Shown: positions 48,201 to 57,800, counted from the stretch's first letter. The stretch is DNA of 64,000 nucleotides from Trichobilharzia regenti (GCA_944472135.2 OX235262.1:68076887-68140886); one strand, 5' to 3'. Translations and numbers: made by a program. The notes: generated from the letters alone by a model not told the origin.

Positions 48201-48283
48201 ACCCTGATGGGTTCAAACGGAGCCTAGAAAGACACTTTAACATGTCCACCCTAGCTCGTCTAAAAGACCACAACTGTTGGTAG
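45239..48283 (+). CDS. LINE ORF2: endonuclease plus reverse transcriptase
   Basis: A 1014-codon frame. It begins at a GTG; the first ATG in frame is at 45413 (residue 59), still upstream of the endonuclease, so either could be used. Apurinic-type endonuclease, about residues 82-295: 'ILVNTRSV', 'TEAWC' (catalytic Glu), 'GGDFN', 'SDHR'. RT, about 500-850: 'NNYRPINITSV', 'FLDVSKAFDKVPH', 'GVIQGSVLGPILF', and an intact 'FADD' active site at about 738-741. A C-terminal region with 'ESVQRFLTKRI' follows. It drives target-primed reverse transcription (family knowledge). No internal stop or frameshift is seen, so it may be active or recently active. Confidence 0.9.
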   Translation: MSTPNADTNISKILISDYHTGVSHCIPYPNVSPSLTTTSKIYLKSSYDPKILVNESDNMYIEDTHGLFYQDVVRSLKPHSQCLSIILVNTRSVLSKHLALSTIASICRPSLIMITEAWCTSEISNDSLRIDKYNLFRGDRRTGRGGGTLIYCEQSMCATQFSNPILSQLNDSIWVEIKVVRSKPILVGCVYRPPSSSREYDNMLSNIFNVTANLPFSYKIIGGDFNLPEVSWSSLRGPQRYDNLINSIVTGGWTQHINSPTRSANILDLIFTNNITPSTVHVGHEFPGSDHRIVVCSFDIFPETKRRDEAGQIPMRLYTHADWDLYQHLIRCSNWDSYFSNQSLDAILNNFYQNINSIHDVIAPEKILNFRFPQSDYIPTSFRRSLRKHSIKYYRYHDLSSLIAITSLLSRIEELRNIGLRNKEMQAIHAPHNSGEIAKLFKSRLMNSKTPYPKIIYLDGIAYENNEAICELFSKHFARLYTLENDEVVDFPRKTDECLSDIIFTTHEIDKAVANLKLSNTTGPDGISSVLLKKGGNDMSLLLLKLYSISLSDGTYPNCWKKSYIVPIHKYGPIADINNYRPINITSVVSRVMEKIVKTQIIQYLLSNDLLSPSQYGFLSRRSCITCHLDYFDYITQSIDNGRSVTTLFLDVSKAFDKVPHIRLLTKLQSYGITGNLHKWISSFLTEREQLVKINHQLSSSKPITSGVIQGSVLGPILFLLFINDIVSVIKYGKPYLFADDLKIVYDYGYGDMSVESKIQQDLNDLGDWSEKWQLTFNPDKCGITHLGRWKPIMCLYMYGKLLSKLNTVTDLGITYSDLSFSDHANKVVSDCKRLTGFVLRNFYTQEARLAIYRTCIRPKLEYCALLFSNLRTVDRKKIESVQRFLTKRIIGFDQQVEYVDRCVRLKLEPLWLRRVKCNLFLLFKVIRKHCYSNSSITWENIKSYQLRNHDYLVKVATHRKSIRANFFTIKYCTLWNQLPPEIRCCENPDGFKRSLERHFNMSTLARLKDHNCW

Positions 48284-50183
48284 AACGGAAATTGAAGGCC
48301 AGTCCAGTCTTCAGTATAGTCACATACGTATATCTCGACTCTAATACTCACGCAGCGAACGTTAACTAATTTACTGATTTCTATTCTCTATAATTTTCAC
48401 TAAGTTGTGTTGGTAAAAGTAACACTGGAAATAATTGTAATAGCATCCACACCTTTTAACGTTTTACATATGTATATACTAATATAATAATACTTATTAA
48501 TCATGCATGTTCAATTCTTAAATTAGATGGATATTAAAATACTTAAAATATTTATGCATCAAATGTTCTCTTGCTTTACCACGCTTGTTTCCCTTATAAC
48601 ACTCAATTATTGAACCTAGTGTAATATTTGATATACGAACTATATTATTGATTATACTCTTATCATATATGGTTTGATTTACTCTACGGCTCCCTGTAGA
48701 CTAACCACCATTCTTCAGTATACACACACTGCAGTATTGTTAAAAAATGCCAAAATTTCGTTGGTTCTGTGTTAATATCTTTTTATAATATGTCTAGACA
48801 CGTTACTTTGCAATGTCAGATGTTTACTATATATAAGACTGTCATGAAAATTTAGTACACTAAGTCCTGCCAACCGACCTTACCTTCAGTCCATACTACC
48901 TAAATTGAACCTTAACTATAGTATTCTGCTAAATCTTGCTCCACTATTCACAATACCTATTCGTTTTACTCTTTAAGGTTTTAACTTCTTATAAAGTAAT
49001 CTGTTCATCAGGATGCATGCACACATATATAATATGTTCGTAAAGATGTACGTGGAGACCTATTGGAAGCACTCATTAAGAAAGCTAGGGAGATGGAATA
49101 TGGGGTACGAACATGTCTGGTACCAAGCAATATATTTGCGGTAGCCATAATAATCATAGTCTCAGAGCCTAACATCAAAAAAGGAGGGAGGGTGGCGCTA
49201 GCTGATCAGTAGATATGGTGGTGGTCACTAAGGTGAATCGCCCCATTCTGCAGGAACAGCAATATACAAATTAAAGGCTCGAGATATTTCTGATTTTTAT
49301 GAGGGCTTAGATCTTTATCTTGAAAAAGATAATAGTGAACGCCTTGACAGATAATGCTTCTACCTTTAAATATATACCATTCGCTCAGCCTATTGTTGAG
49401 ATGCGACCACGTGGGATCTGCACAGATTTATGGGGCATCTTATAAATTAACTTGCTATCCATTGTCAGATCTTTAAATACCACTTCACAATATCTTGTCT
49501 CACTTATTTTCTAATAACGTCTTTACTTGATTCTCATTATATTCCATTAAACCTAACATTTTATAGCTCTTTATGAATTTGATTCGACTTATTCTATTCC
49601 TATTCTCTGGAGGGTACGGTTGTGCACCAAATAGAAAAAAAGACATGAAATAAAAACAACTGGCTTGAAAATAATTGTATTAAAGCCAAAAGTGGACATC
49701 ATGATAGTATAAAATATATTGGTTTCATTATACATTGCAAATGAACGTTGTCGGCCTAAGGATTAATTACTTCCCCATTCTGTTTTCTATATAAATGTGT
49801 TTATTAATGATATATTTCACTCACTTAATCTATTACACTTTAATGTTTCACCTCAGCACTTTAATTTTTCTAAAACAGCTTCCAATTCCTTGTAAACGTT
49901 GTACTTACCTCAATATTGGTTGGTTATCGTATGCCTACAACCACGGGATGAAAACGAAACGAAGTCGATTTTCCCGCTCAACCTGGAGGACAACTGTACA
50001 ATTCAATAACTATACGGCCTAGTTCAGACAATGAGTATATATATATATATCAAATATTTAACTGTTGAAACATTATTAACTTGTAGACAATTTAAGATTT
50101 GACATTATATCATCCTTGATCGTGCCTGTAAAAATGGCATGCATTTTCATGTAAATTTATGTTTATATGAAAATAAATTATTA
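48284..50183 (+). other. LINE 3' untranslated sequence and tail
   Basis: No supported gene. A (TA)n run lies at 50036-50051, and the end 'aataaattattattatt' is a typical LINE tail. At about 1.9 kb it is long for a 3' UTR, so an unrecognised insertion may be included. Confidence 0.5.
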
Positions 50184-50350
50184 TTATTCCTTTTATATGT
50201 TGGTGTAACAATAAAGAAGTCTCAAGCGGCCAATCGGTATTTTGGTTTTTTCGTCTGTTTTAACTAAGCGTTTCTGAAAACTTCAAGGAACAGCGTGAGC
50301 CCGAGCGTAGCAAGAGCTGGGCATTAACAGTTTATGAGACGTGATTGACA
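50184..50350 (+). repeat. 5' LTR of BEL element 1, right part
   Basis: Continues the LTR from the break to the terminal TGACA. In this half it agrees with the element 2 LTR (59345-59704, minus) at several sites where the element's own 3' LTR differs, for example the last ten bases GTGATTGACA against GTGGCTGACA. Confidence 0.85.
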
Positions 50351-50494
50351 GTTTCTGACGATAGAAACAGATCTGGCGGATTCAAACAGTTGGTGAAAGT
50401 TTGGATAGTCGCCGTTCATTTTTCCTGGTGCCGGTCAAGTCCTCTTTGAACAAGCAACATCTGGAACTGTTTTGGAATTGGGTCAAGTTCAACA

Positions 50495-50728
50495 ATGCCT
50501 GGGTCAAAGAAGGGACAGAGCGTCTTGGATGCAAACAGGAAAGTAAGTCATGGTGACTTGTCTGTTAATTGTAACGATGTGTCTGATGTTAAGCATGACA
50601 TGGTTGATGTTACTGTTTCGCCGTCCATGGATAATAGGAGCATCAAACTCCCTAAGTTTGAACCACGGTGTTTCGATGGAATCCCGGCTGATTATATACA
50701 ATTTGTAAAGGAGTTTTCTATCAAGTGA
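50495..50728 (+). CDS. BEL element 1 gag N-terminus (frameshifted)
   Basis: A 77-codon frame from the ATG at 50495 ('MPGSKKGQSVLDANRK'). It ends at a TGA just after a deletion of about 20 nt relative to element 3, where the frame continues with an extra 'EIMLSG'-type segment. The following ORF continues the protein in another frame. The same deletion is present in element 2. Confidence 0.7.
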   Translation: MPGSKKGQSVLDANRKVSHGDLSVNCNDVSDVKHDMVDVTVSPSMDNRSIKLPKFEPRCFDGIPADYIQFVKEFSIK

Positions 50729-50732
50729 TGAA

Positions 50733-52430
50733 TTGAAATTGATGTATTTGATGAGGTATTGCACTGGAGATGCTTCAAGAGCTATACAGTGTTGTAAGTT
50801 TATGAAGCCAAAGGAGGGCTACAATGAGGCTATGAGCATATTACGTCAAAGGTTTGGAAGACCTTCAATGATTGTAAGGAACGTATACGAAGCTGTCAAA
50901 GGTAACGGCAGTCAACTTCAAGATGACTCCAAGGCACTTACTGAGTTTTTAGATAATCTTATGACTTATAAGAATACCTTCATTTCTATGAATTGCATGA
51001 GTGACCTCAACTCGATGTCAGTCCTAGAGGTAATTGCGAGACGCCTACCTACTCGACTGCAAAAGAAATGGGTAAAAATAAGCTCTCGTATAGAGGAGGA
51101 GGGTATCGAGGCAAAATTTGATGATATCCTGAAACTGGTAAAAGATAGCGTCAATCAATCTATGAGCAAGTTTTCCAGTCTATTAGATCTCACCCCTAGA
51201 ATAGAGCAGTCTGAGGGTAAAACGCAATCATTGATGACGAATAGGCCTCAGAGAGGTGGATATCGAGAAGGCACCATGATGTCTAGTAATGCATATAGAC
51301 CTAGTGAGTGTAACAGGTTTCGTAGTACATGCTCAACAGATAAGTTACAAGATACAAGACAAACACGGTTGTGTTGTACACGTTTTCAAGAGGTGCATAC
51401 AAAGGTGAACTGTGAACCAGTAAGCAAGTTCAGTGATAAGCTAAATGTAAACTCCAGGTCTGACTCCGAATTGTGTGACGATAACGGTGCGGTGAAGAAG
51501 TCTGTAGTTGCAACTGGTAAGCCATTGTTGAATAGAGTGTCACAGAATAGAGTTACTGCTTCAGAGTGCAGTACTGACCCTACAAGTTTACGAGGTATTA
51601 CTAGTCAGAGTGAAGATATAAAACCTTTAATGATTTGTGAGGAGGAACCAAAATTGTCTACTTCTGTTATTAAAGAGTTTGAAAATGATGAACTTGACGG
51701 TAAATTGAATATTTGTGGTAATGATCATGATAGTGCAGATTTGTCTTTGGTTGATCATGATGAAATGGAGGGAATGCCTACTACCGCTAAGTTAAATAAA
51801 GGTTCTGTAGAACTTGAACGTGAAGTAGAAATAAATGCAGGTGCAGTTGCAGAAGGCATGCGTACTTGTGAGACCGTCAGTGTGATTGATCAGCATGTAG
51901 CCCACCTATCATCAGATGCTAGTGCTAAACCTGAGCTGATAGTAAAAGACAACAGTCGTGGTGGTCTTATAGGTAGACAAACTTCTGAAAGTCGAGCAAC
52001 AACAGCTTTTGATCCACCGCTAACTTCATCAACTGATATCAATCAGTCGTCGTTGGTGCTGTCATCCACAATGAAAAAGACGCCCATCAACTCAAGTATC
52101 TTGTGCAATGACTATGCTAGTATCAGTTCGTTTGAAAGGACGAATATCAATGGTCAGTTTAGTGAGGATAAACCAAGTGTAAACGAAAGAGTAATTGTTA
52201 AATTGACTTGCACGAATAAAGGCATTTCTAGTTTCAAGTTACTATTTGAATGTTATTATCTTTGGTGTAAATTACTCTGTTTCTACACTTGGTTGATGAG
52301 ATATGTCGTGTGTTTGTTGGTCATCTATATTCTACGATACAATGACATGGGCGTGTTGCCGTTCAGATTTGAGGATATAGCTGATAGAAGGAAGTTAGCA
52401 AATGAACTCTGCGACGATTTTCCAACCTAG
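50733..52430 (+). CDS. BEL element 1 gag-like fusion protein, no pol
   Basis: A 565-codon frame starting at a TTG (50733) created by the upstream frameshift. Residues 1-165 match the gag-like DUF1759-type region of element 2 almost exactly ('FGRPSMIVRN', 'VLEVIARRLPTRLQ'). Next comes a relic of the Cys/His knuckles in which most cysteines are changed ('SECNRF', 'TRLCCTRFQ'). Residues of about 230-510 form an acidic, Ser-rich region with no family recognised. The last 60 residues again resemble element 2, matching the linker between RNase H and integrase ('LMRYVVCLLVIYILRYNDMG'). So the protease, RT and RNase H are replaced. Element 3 shares this arrangement. Confidence 0.75.
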   Translation: MKLMYLMRYCTGDASRAIQCCKFMKPKEGYNEAMSILRQRFGRPSMIVRNVYEAVKGNGSQLQDDSKALTEFLDNLMTYKNTFISMNCMSDLNSMSVLEVIARRLPTRLQKKWVKISSRIEEEGIEAKFDDILKLVKDSVNQSMSKFSSLLDLTPRIEQSEGKTQSLMTNRPQRGGYREGTMMSSNAYRPSECNRFRSTCSTDKLQDTRQTRLCCTRFQEVHTKVNCEPVSKFSDKLNVNSRSDSELCDDNGAVKKSVVATGKPLLNRVSQNRVTASECSTDPTSLRGITSQSEDIKPLMICEEEPKLSTSVIKEFENDELDGKLNICGNDHDSADLSLVDHDEMEGMPTTAKLNKGSVELEREVEINAGAVAEGMRTCETVSVIDQHVAHLSSDASAKPELIVKDNSRGGLIGRQTSESRATTAFDPPLTSSTDINQSSLVLSSTMKKTPINSSILCNDYASISSFERTNINGQFSEDKPSVNERVIVKLTCTNKGISSFKLLFECYYLWCKLLCFYTWLMRYVVCLLVIYILRYNDMGVLPFRFEDIADRRKLANELCDDFPT

Positions 52431-52432
52431 AG

Positions 52433-52935
52433 CGTCAACCTGAGAAGGGTTGTAGGCGTACTGCTGTAAGTCCTACAATTCTCCAAAGGGTAGCGCATCA
52501 ATGAGCAGTCCAATGTGCTCGGTGTGTGATTTTGCACATATGTTCATATTGCATATGCTGAATTGATATCATCTGTCATCTAGCTGTTGGTAATTCTGTC
52601 TGTGTCCGGACGACTTCCACTTGGATCATCAACCTGATAAGGAATGTAGGCGTACTGCTGTAAGTCCTACAGTTCTTCAAGGGTAGTTTGTCATGCTGGA
52701 ATCCACAACATTTGATGTAGTGATTGTACATATGTTTGTGTTAAATAGTTGTGTGAGTTCCAATTGATGTAATTGTTGGTTAATCTTGTTTGTGTCTGGA
52801 CATTCCACAACTTGCAATCGTCAACTTGAGATGGGTTGTAGGCGTACTGGTGTAAGTCGTGCAATTCTTCAAAGGAATTCCATCAAGATATGATCCACGA
52901 CTTTGTGTGTACTGTTTGTATGTACGTGTGGTGTG
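52433..52935 (+). repeat. Three tandem copies of a ~193 bp repeat
   Basis: Units start at about 52433, 52627 and 52820. Each opens with a 'tcaac...gttgtaggcgtactg' block and then an arm-loop-arm (TGTAGG ... CCTACA, with inner ACT/AGT) that is kept in units 1 and 2 and lost in unit 3. One truncated unit sits at 53937-54055 (minus) at the 3' end of element 2. Confidence 0.75.
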
Positions 52936-52939
52936 TCAT

Positions 52940-53541
52940 ATCAGTTGGTGTATTTTGGATTCATTGTGTTTACTTGTTGTTTTCGTGTCTTGTTGTTATT
53001 GCGTAATTTTGTTAAAGTTTTCGTCGTGATTACTTCTGAAGTTGTTTCGAGTCTTCTACATCCATGAATGAATTGATTGATGTTAAGGACAGCAGATGGG
53101 TCGTATACGCCGGGGAGGCTATTGCTGAGAATGAAATGCACACGGAGATAATTGTTAGCTGCGGTCCCACACGCCGGGGAGAAAGAGTGTAAACGACTGA
53201 GGCTCGCATGCGTCACCGCTACTAGAACTGAGGCAGAATGAGTGACAAGCGATTTCAGTGGTAATTGGTAATGAGTAGATAAGACGATGTGCGTAGAGTA
53301 TCGTGAGGTGCTGCCATGGTCACTTTGCATTCTGCAAGAGTCATTCTAGCAAGTGGCGATTGTGTTGCAAGATGTCAAGAGGAGGTCTCTGTCTGGAGGC
53401 GCAGGTCGTCATTGATGTGTGAGATTGTGCTGTGAGTATGCTTGTGGTGTGTTGGCTCTTCTGTTTGATTTCCATTTCAGCTCTGTCCGTGTGACCCAGG
53501 TTCTCGCAATGACATCCAAGTCAACGTGCATTGGTCGTGAA
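52940..53541 (+). other. BEL element 1, 3' non-coding part
   Basis: No supported frame. The minus-strand frames 52941-53330 and 53409-53606 are shadows. Confidence 0.5.
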
Positions 53542-53569
53542 GGAAAAAAGGGTTGGATCCCTTTTTTCC
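53542..53569. repeat. Perfect 11-bp hairpin beside the 3' LTR
   Basis: GGAAAAAAGGG (53542-53552), a 6-nt loop, then CCCTTTTTTCC (53559-53569). The purine run GGGGAG (53571-53576) directly before the LTR, or the upstream AGGAAAAAAGGG, could serve as polypurine tract. Confidence 0.7.
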
Positions 53570-53576
53570 CGGGGAG

Positions 53577-53936
53577 TGTCAATGGAGTTGAAGATTGAAC
53601 GATCAATTCTTGGTTGTTTGCTCAAAATCAACTTCCCCAATTTTCGCGGAGGCATCAATACGACAGTCATCGTCTCATCGGTCGCTGTTCAGAAAGAAGT
53701 CAGCAATAAACCGTCAGAAGTAATATTGTGATTTATTATTGTAATATTTGTTCACAGACCTTAGTTCAGTTATTCCTTTTATATGTTGGTGTAACAATAA
53801 AGAAATATCAAGCGGCAGATCGGTGTTTTGGATTTTTCGTCCGTTATAACTAAGCGTTTCTGAAATCTTCAAGGAACAGCGTGAGCCCGAGCGTAGCAAG
53901 AGCTGGGCATTGACAGTTTATGAGACGTGGCTGACA
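53577..53936 (+). repeat. 3' LTR of BEL element 1
   Basis: 360 bp, TGTCAATG...GCTGACA. Contains an 'aacaataaagaa' polyadenylation-like signal at about 53792. Its right end abuts the truncated 3' end of element 2. Confidence 0.85.
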
Positions 53937-54053
53937 ATGAACATATGTACAAAATCATACACCAAGCACATTGGACTGGTCACTGATGTGCTACCCTTTG
54001 AAGAATTGTAGGACTTACAGCAGTACGCCTACAACCCCTCTCAAGTTGACGCT

Positions 54054-54569
54054 CTAGGTTCGAAAATCGTCTAATGTTTCATCCTTCGACTCTCGACTTT
54101 CAGCACCTTCCAGTAGACACAGTTTTCTAATATCTCGCACCAACATTCCACAACTTGTTCTCACCTCAACCGTCCTCACCAATCCATCACCACTACAGAC
54201 TAGCCTTACTACCACTCCCAAAGGCCACCTACCTGTGGCACATTTATCTGCTACTAATACTATGTCACCAACCTTTAAGTTTCGGCACAACTTTTTCCAC
54301 TTGTCTCTGGTTTGCAGTGTTAGAAGATACTCTTTTAACCATCTTTTCCGAAATATAACTTTCATGTGCCTGGCTTGTTTCCATCTTCTAATCGTAGGTA
54401 TTCCTTCCCCGCTTGAGTCCTCTATGCCAGGGTTGCCTCTCAATAACAATAATTTGTTTGGGGTTAACACATCAAAATCCTTGACGTCGTCCCTCACAGG
54501 TGATAACGGCCGGTCATTTAATATTCGTTCAGCTTCACAAAAAAATGTCTCCAGCGTTTCGTCATTCAA
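54054..54569 (-). CDS. BEL element 2 integrase C-terminus (separated by insertion)
   Basis: 171 codons from an internal ATG; the open frame continues upstream to the insertion at 54601. It contains 'AERILNDRPLSPVRDD' and 'KKLCRNLKVGDIVLVAD', diagnostic of the domain after the integrase core in BEL/Pao elements, and ends at 'ETLDDF'. By position it is in phase with the 1374-codon frame once the 256 nt of insertion plus one target-site copy are discounted (4393 minus 256 is a multiple of three). So it is the separated end of one polyprotein and not an independent gene. Confidence 0.8.
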   Translation of the reverse strand: MNDETLETFFCEAERILNDRPLSPVRDDVKDFDVLTPNKLLLLRGNPGIEDSSGEGIPTIRRWKQARHMKVIFRKRWLKEYLLTLQTRDKWKKLCRNLKVGDIVLVADKCATGRWPLGVVVRLVCSGDGLVRTVEVRTSCGMLVRDIRKLCLLEGAESRESKDETLDDFRT

Positions 54570-54588
54570 ACTCTGGTTTTTAATTATG

Positions 54589-54857
54589 GAGCTTAAAATA
54601 CCATATTAGTTTGATTATTAAATGTATCACACAGTGAAACAGTATTGTATACTGGATGACGTTTCGAACACAATTTATTGTTCATAATCATATCAATTTT
54701 TTTTTATATGATTATGAACAATAAATTGTGTTCGAAACGTCATCCAGTATACAATACTGTTTCACTGTGTGATACATTTAATAATCAAACTAATATGGAA
54801 TTACTTAATACCACAGTGCCCAAGTTTTACACATATATTAACAAGAGCTTAAAATAC
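54589..54857. mobile_element. Palindromic insertion of two inverted R repeats, with 13-bp TSD
   Basis: The 13 bp 'gagcttaaaatac' occurs at 54589-54601 and 54845-54857. Between them, the left arm 54601-54691 is the exact reverse complement of the right arm 54708-54798 (91 bp each, 16-nt T-rich centre). A 46-bp single-copy extension follows on the right. The arm is repeat R, also seen at 19985-20130, 21306-21400, 21966-22060, 35419-35560 and 35750-35890. Confidence 0.85.
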
Positions 54858-57800
54858 GCTTGATAATTCCTATAAGTCTTTCCCATAGCCCGCCTCTATG
54901 GCTGGCATGTGGTGGATTGAAGTGCCACTCGATGTTCCTTTTCAGTAACTCTTCATGAACTCTCGTTTGGGGACCTTCGAAGTACTCTTTAAGCTCGGCG
55001 TGACAGCCAACAAAATTAGTCCCTCTGTCGCTGAACATCATCTTCGGTACACCCCGGCGATTTATAAATCTATGTAATGCTAGCACGAATGAATCAGTAG
55101 TTAGCGTATGAACCATCTCAATATGCACAGCTCTCATTTTCAAACAGGTGAATAAACAGCCATATCTTTTACATAGGGTTCTGCCTCTCTTCACTACAAA
55201 AGGTCCGAACAAATCCACCCCAACGTACTCAAATGGATAATTCCCTTCAGAAGCTTGCCACGCTGGGAGTGGTGCCATCATCTGCTGTACTGGACGAGCA
55301 TTTCGGAGTTTACATTCCATGCACTTATCAATTATTTTACGGACAGCAGTACCTCCCTTCACTATCCAGAACTTACATCGAATACTTGATAGTACTTGCG
55401 AAGTACCCAAATGACCTTCAAGAACATGGTAGTGTCTTATAATGAGATCAGTGACTGGATGGTAGCAAGGTAATAAAGCCGGATGACGGGTCTCATATGA
55501 CGATTCTAACATTTGTAGACGTCCACCAACTCTAGCGATCCCTTCGGAAACTATCGGAGATAATCTATCTAACCGCACCTTGAAATCTGCGAAATCGGGA
55601 CTATCCTCCTTGGCAATCTCACCCCACGCTTCCCACTGAGCAGCCCTCAAAATCGCTAACTCTGCATTTCTAATATCTTCGACTCTCAAAGGCCCCACAT
55701 TCATATTTTCGTATCCCGCAAGATGCATGACCTTTAAATACGTAACATATCGTGTCAACCACGCAACAGCTTTCAGTAGTTTGTACCAAGAAGAATAATA
55801 TTTAAAAAGTGGATGTAAACCTGAATGTCTTTCTTGAGTAGATGTTAAACTGACACTTGTCTTCAACTCCAAGGCACACTCGTTTATCGGTGGTTCATCT
55901 TCTCTACGAGGCCACATACTATCAGCCCTTAGCAAGAACTCTGGACCTTTCCACCACTTATTTTTAACCACATTCATATCAATAACTCCTCGCGAGGCTA
56001 GATCAGCTGGATTTTTTCCAGACGGTACGTACCTCCACTGCTCAACAGTTGTTAGTTCACGAATTTGAGATACTCTGTTAGCTACAAAACATGCATATCT
56101 TGCTGACTCGTTGCGTATATAATATATCACAGACATCGAATCAGTCCAAAACGTTACGGGATGCTTGGGGTAATCCAACTCTTTACACACCGTTGTGAAT
56201 AACTGCGCAGCTAGTAAGGCTGCATTAAGTTCTAATCTCGGAATCGAAACCGTCTTTAGAGGTGCAACTCTAGATTTACCCATCACCAGGCTAACATCTA
56301 TATCATTCCTTAAGGTGGTTCTGATGTATACGGCTGCACCAAATCCAACCTCAGAGGCATCAGAAAAAACATGGAAGTCAATTATATCATGATTTCTCGA
56401 CGGCTTAAGTGGACGTGAGACGGAATGTAGATTCAGCATTCTTAAACTGTTAACCCACCCCTTCCACTCTTCTCTCTGCCTCTCACTTAATGGTTCATCC
56501 CACTGTAACCCTTTCCTGCATGTCTCTTGAAATAACCTCCTAGCCGGAAGTAGATAAGGTGCTACTAATCCAAGTGGGTCAAACACGGACGACAACACAG
56601 AGAGCACACCTCTCCGAGTAACTGGCTTATCAATATCACCAACACTAAATCCAAAGGTATCAGAGTTCACATCCCATCGCATACCTAATGTGCGTTCAAC
56701 TGGTAGAGTATCAACAGGCAAATCTCGTACGGTAGGTGCTCTGTCTTCTGGATCTATATGCTTCAAAACGTCTAGGCTGTTCGAGACCCACTTAGTTAGA
56801 CGAAAGCCGGCCTTAGCTAACACTTCAGTGATGCTTGTTGCAAATCTAACTGCAGACTTATCATCATCGAAGGAGGCTAAACAATCATCCACGTAGAAGC
56901 AACAATCTATGACGTCCAGCAAATCATTAGAACCAAATGTGGACACTGCCTTTCGTAGAGCAAAATTAGCACAAAATGGGGAGGACGTGGCACCAAATGG
57001 ATGCACTGTCATCCTATATTCTGACACCTTACCACAAGGACCGTCATCAAACCACAAAAACCTCAAGTGATCTCTGTCACTCTCTGGCACCTTCACCTGT
57101 AGGAACATTTCCTCAATATCCGCCGCGACAGCAACTGTAAACTTTCTGAATCTCAATAGCAGTCCCACTAATGAGCTCACGCAATCTGGGCCACTATACA
57201 GATTATCATTTAAAGAGACTCCTTCATGTTTCGCAGAACAATCAAACACCACACGGAGTTTACCTGGCTTCCTCGGGTTAAAGACGGGATGATGGGGCAA
57301 ATACCACTTCCCTGGCTCACTCTGATCAACTAGTCTTTCAACGTAACCCTTCATTATATGTTTATCGACGACTTCCTTATATTTGGACCAGAGTTCTGCA
57401 TCTGACAGAAATTTCTTCTGTAAACCCATTAGTCTCTTAAGAGCAACTTTCCTATTACAAACCAACTGTCTATCTTTGAATCTCCATGGTAGGCCAACGC
57501 TGAAACGCCCGTTTTCGTATTTACAAGAGTCCTCGGCTATTTTAACTGCTTTTAAGTCTTCTACAGAACGACCCTTCCCTGGGACACCGCAGTCACAAAA
57601 CTCCTTGTCATACATATTTTTAATCATAGTTTCTAGTTTGTCCCCATCGTTTGCAACTAATGATGATATGTGGACTATGGGTATAGGTCCTCTCACTGTC
57701 CATCCCAGTGGTGTTTTCGTCGCAAACAGATCATCTCTACCTCCAAATCTCTCTTCTAATACCTTGTGAGCTTCTGGCACACTACATCCAATGAGTACTC

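Larger units (their letters stand above)
43128..50183 (+). mobile_element. CR1/jockey-like LINE, full-length candidate
   Basis: Bounded on both sides by the halves of the interrupted LTR, so its limits are well defined (about 7056 bp). Structure: 5' UTR (43128-43487), ORF1 (43488-45230), ORF2 (45239-48283), a 3' sequence of about 1.9 kb and a short (ATT)n tail. Both ORFs are open over their full length. No clear target-site duplication is seen at the LTR break. Confidence 0.85.
42938..53936 (+). mobile_element. BEL/Pao element 1: non-autonomous, gag-only, interrupted by a LINE
   Basis: The 5' LTR is split into 42938-43127 and 50184-50350 by a LINE; the 3' LTR is 53577-53936. Without the LINE the element is about 3.9 kb. 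Inside are a short gag N-terminal frame (50495-50728), a 565-codon frame (50733-52430), three copies of a roughly 193 bp tandem repeat, a purine-rich tract and a hairpin. Protease, RT, RNase H and integrase are absent. The first 190 codons are nearly identical to element 2, then the sequence becomes a novel region shared with element 3. Flanks 'gcttc' and 'atgaa' do not match, so no intact target duplication is visible. Confidence 0.8.

Noticed and set aside
50351..50470. Primer-binding site of element 1
   Set aside because: Several TGG starts follow the LTR (for example near 50373 and 50428), but none could be matched to a known tRNA 3' end by eye.
52433..52935. CRISPR-like array
   Set aside because: Period of about 193 bp, units diverged along their whole length, located inside a eukaryotic retrotransposon.
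52941..53330. 129-codon minus-strand frame
   Set aside because: Antisense to the 3' non-coding part of BEL element 1; no domain recognised.
54708..54798. Hammerhead ribozyme in repeat R
   Set aside because: A GAAAC run is present but no CUGANGA strand at the right distance on either strand.
54589..54857. DNA-transposon MITE
   Set aside because: It is palindromic, but the arms match repeats beside Penelope-like sequence, the right side has a one-sided extension, and the 13-bp duplication suits retroposition better.
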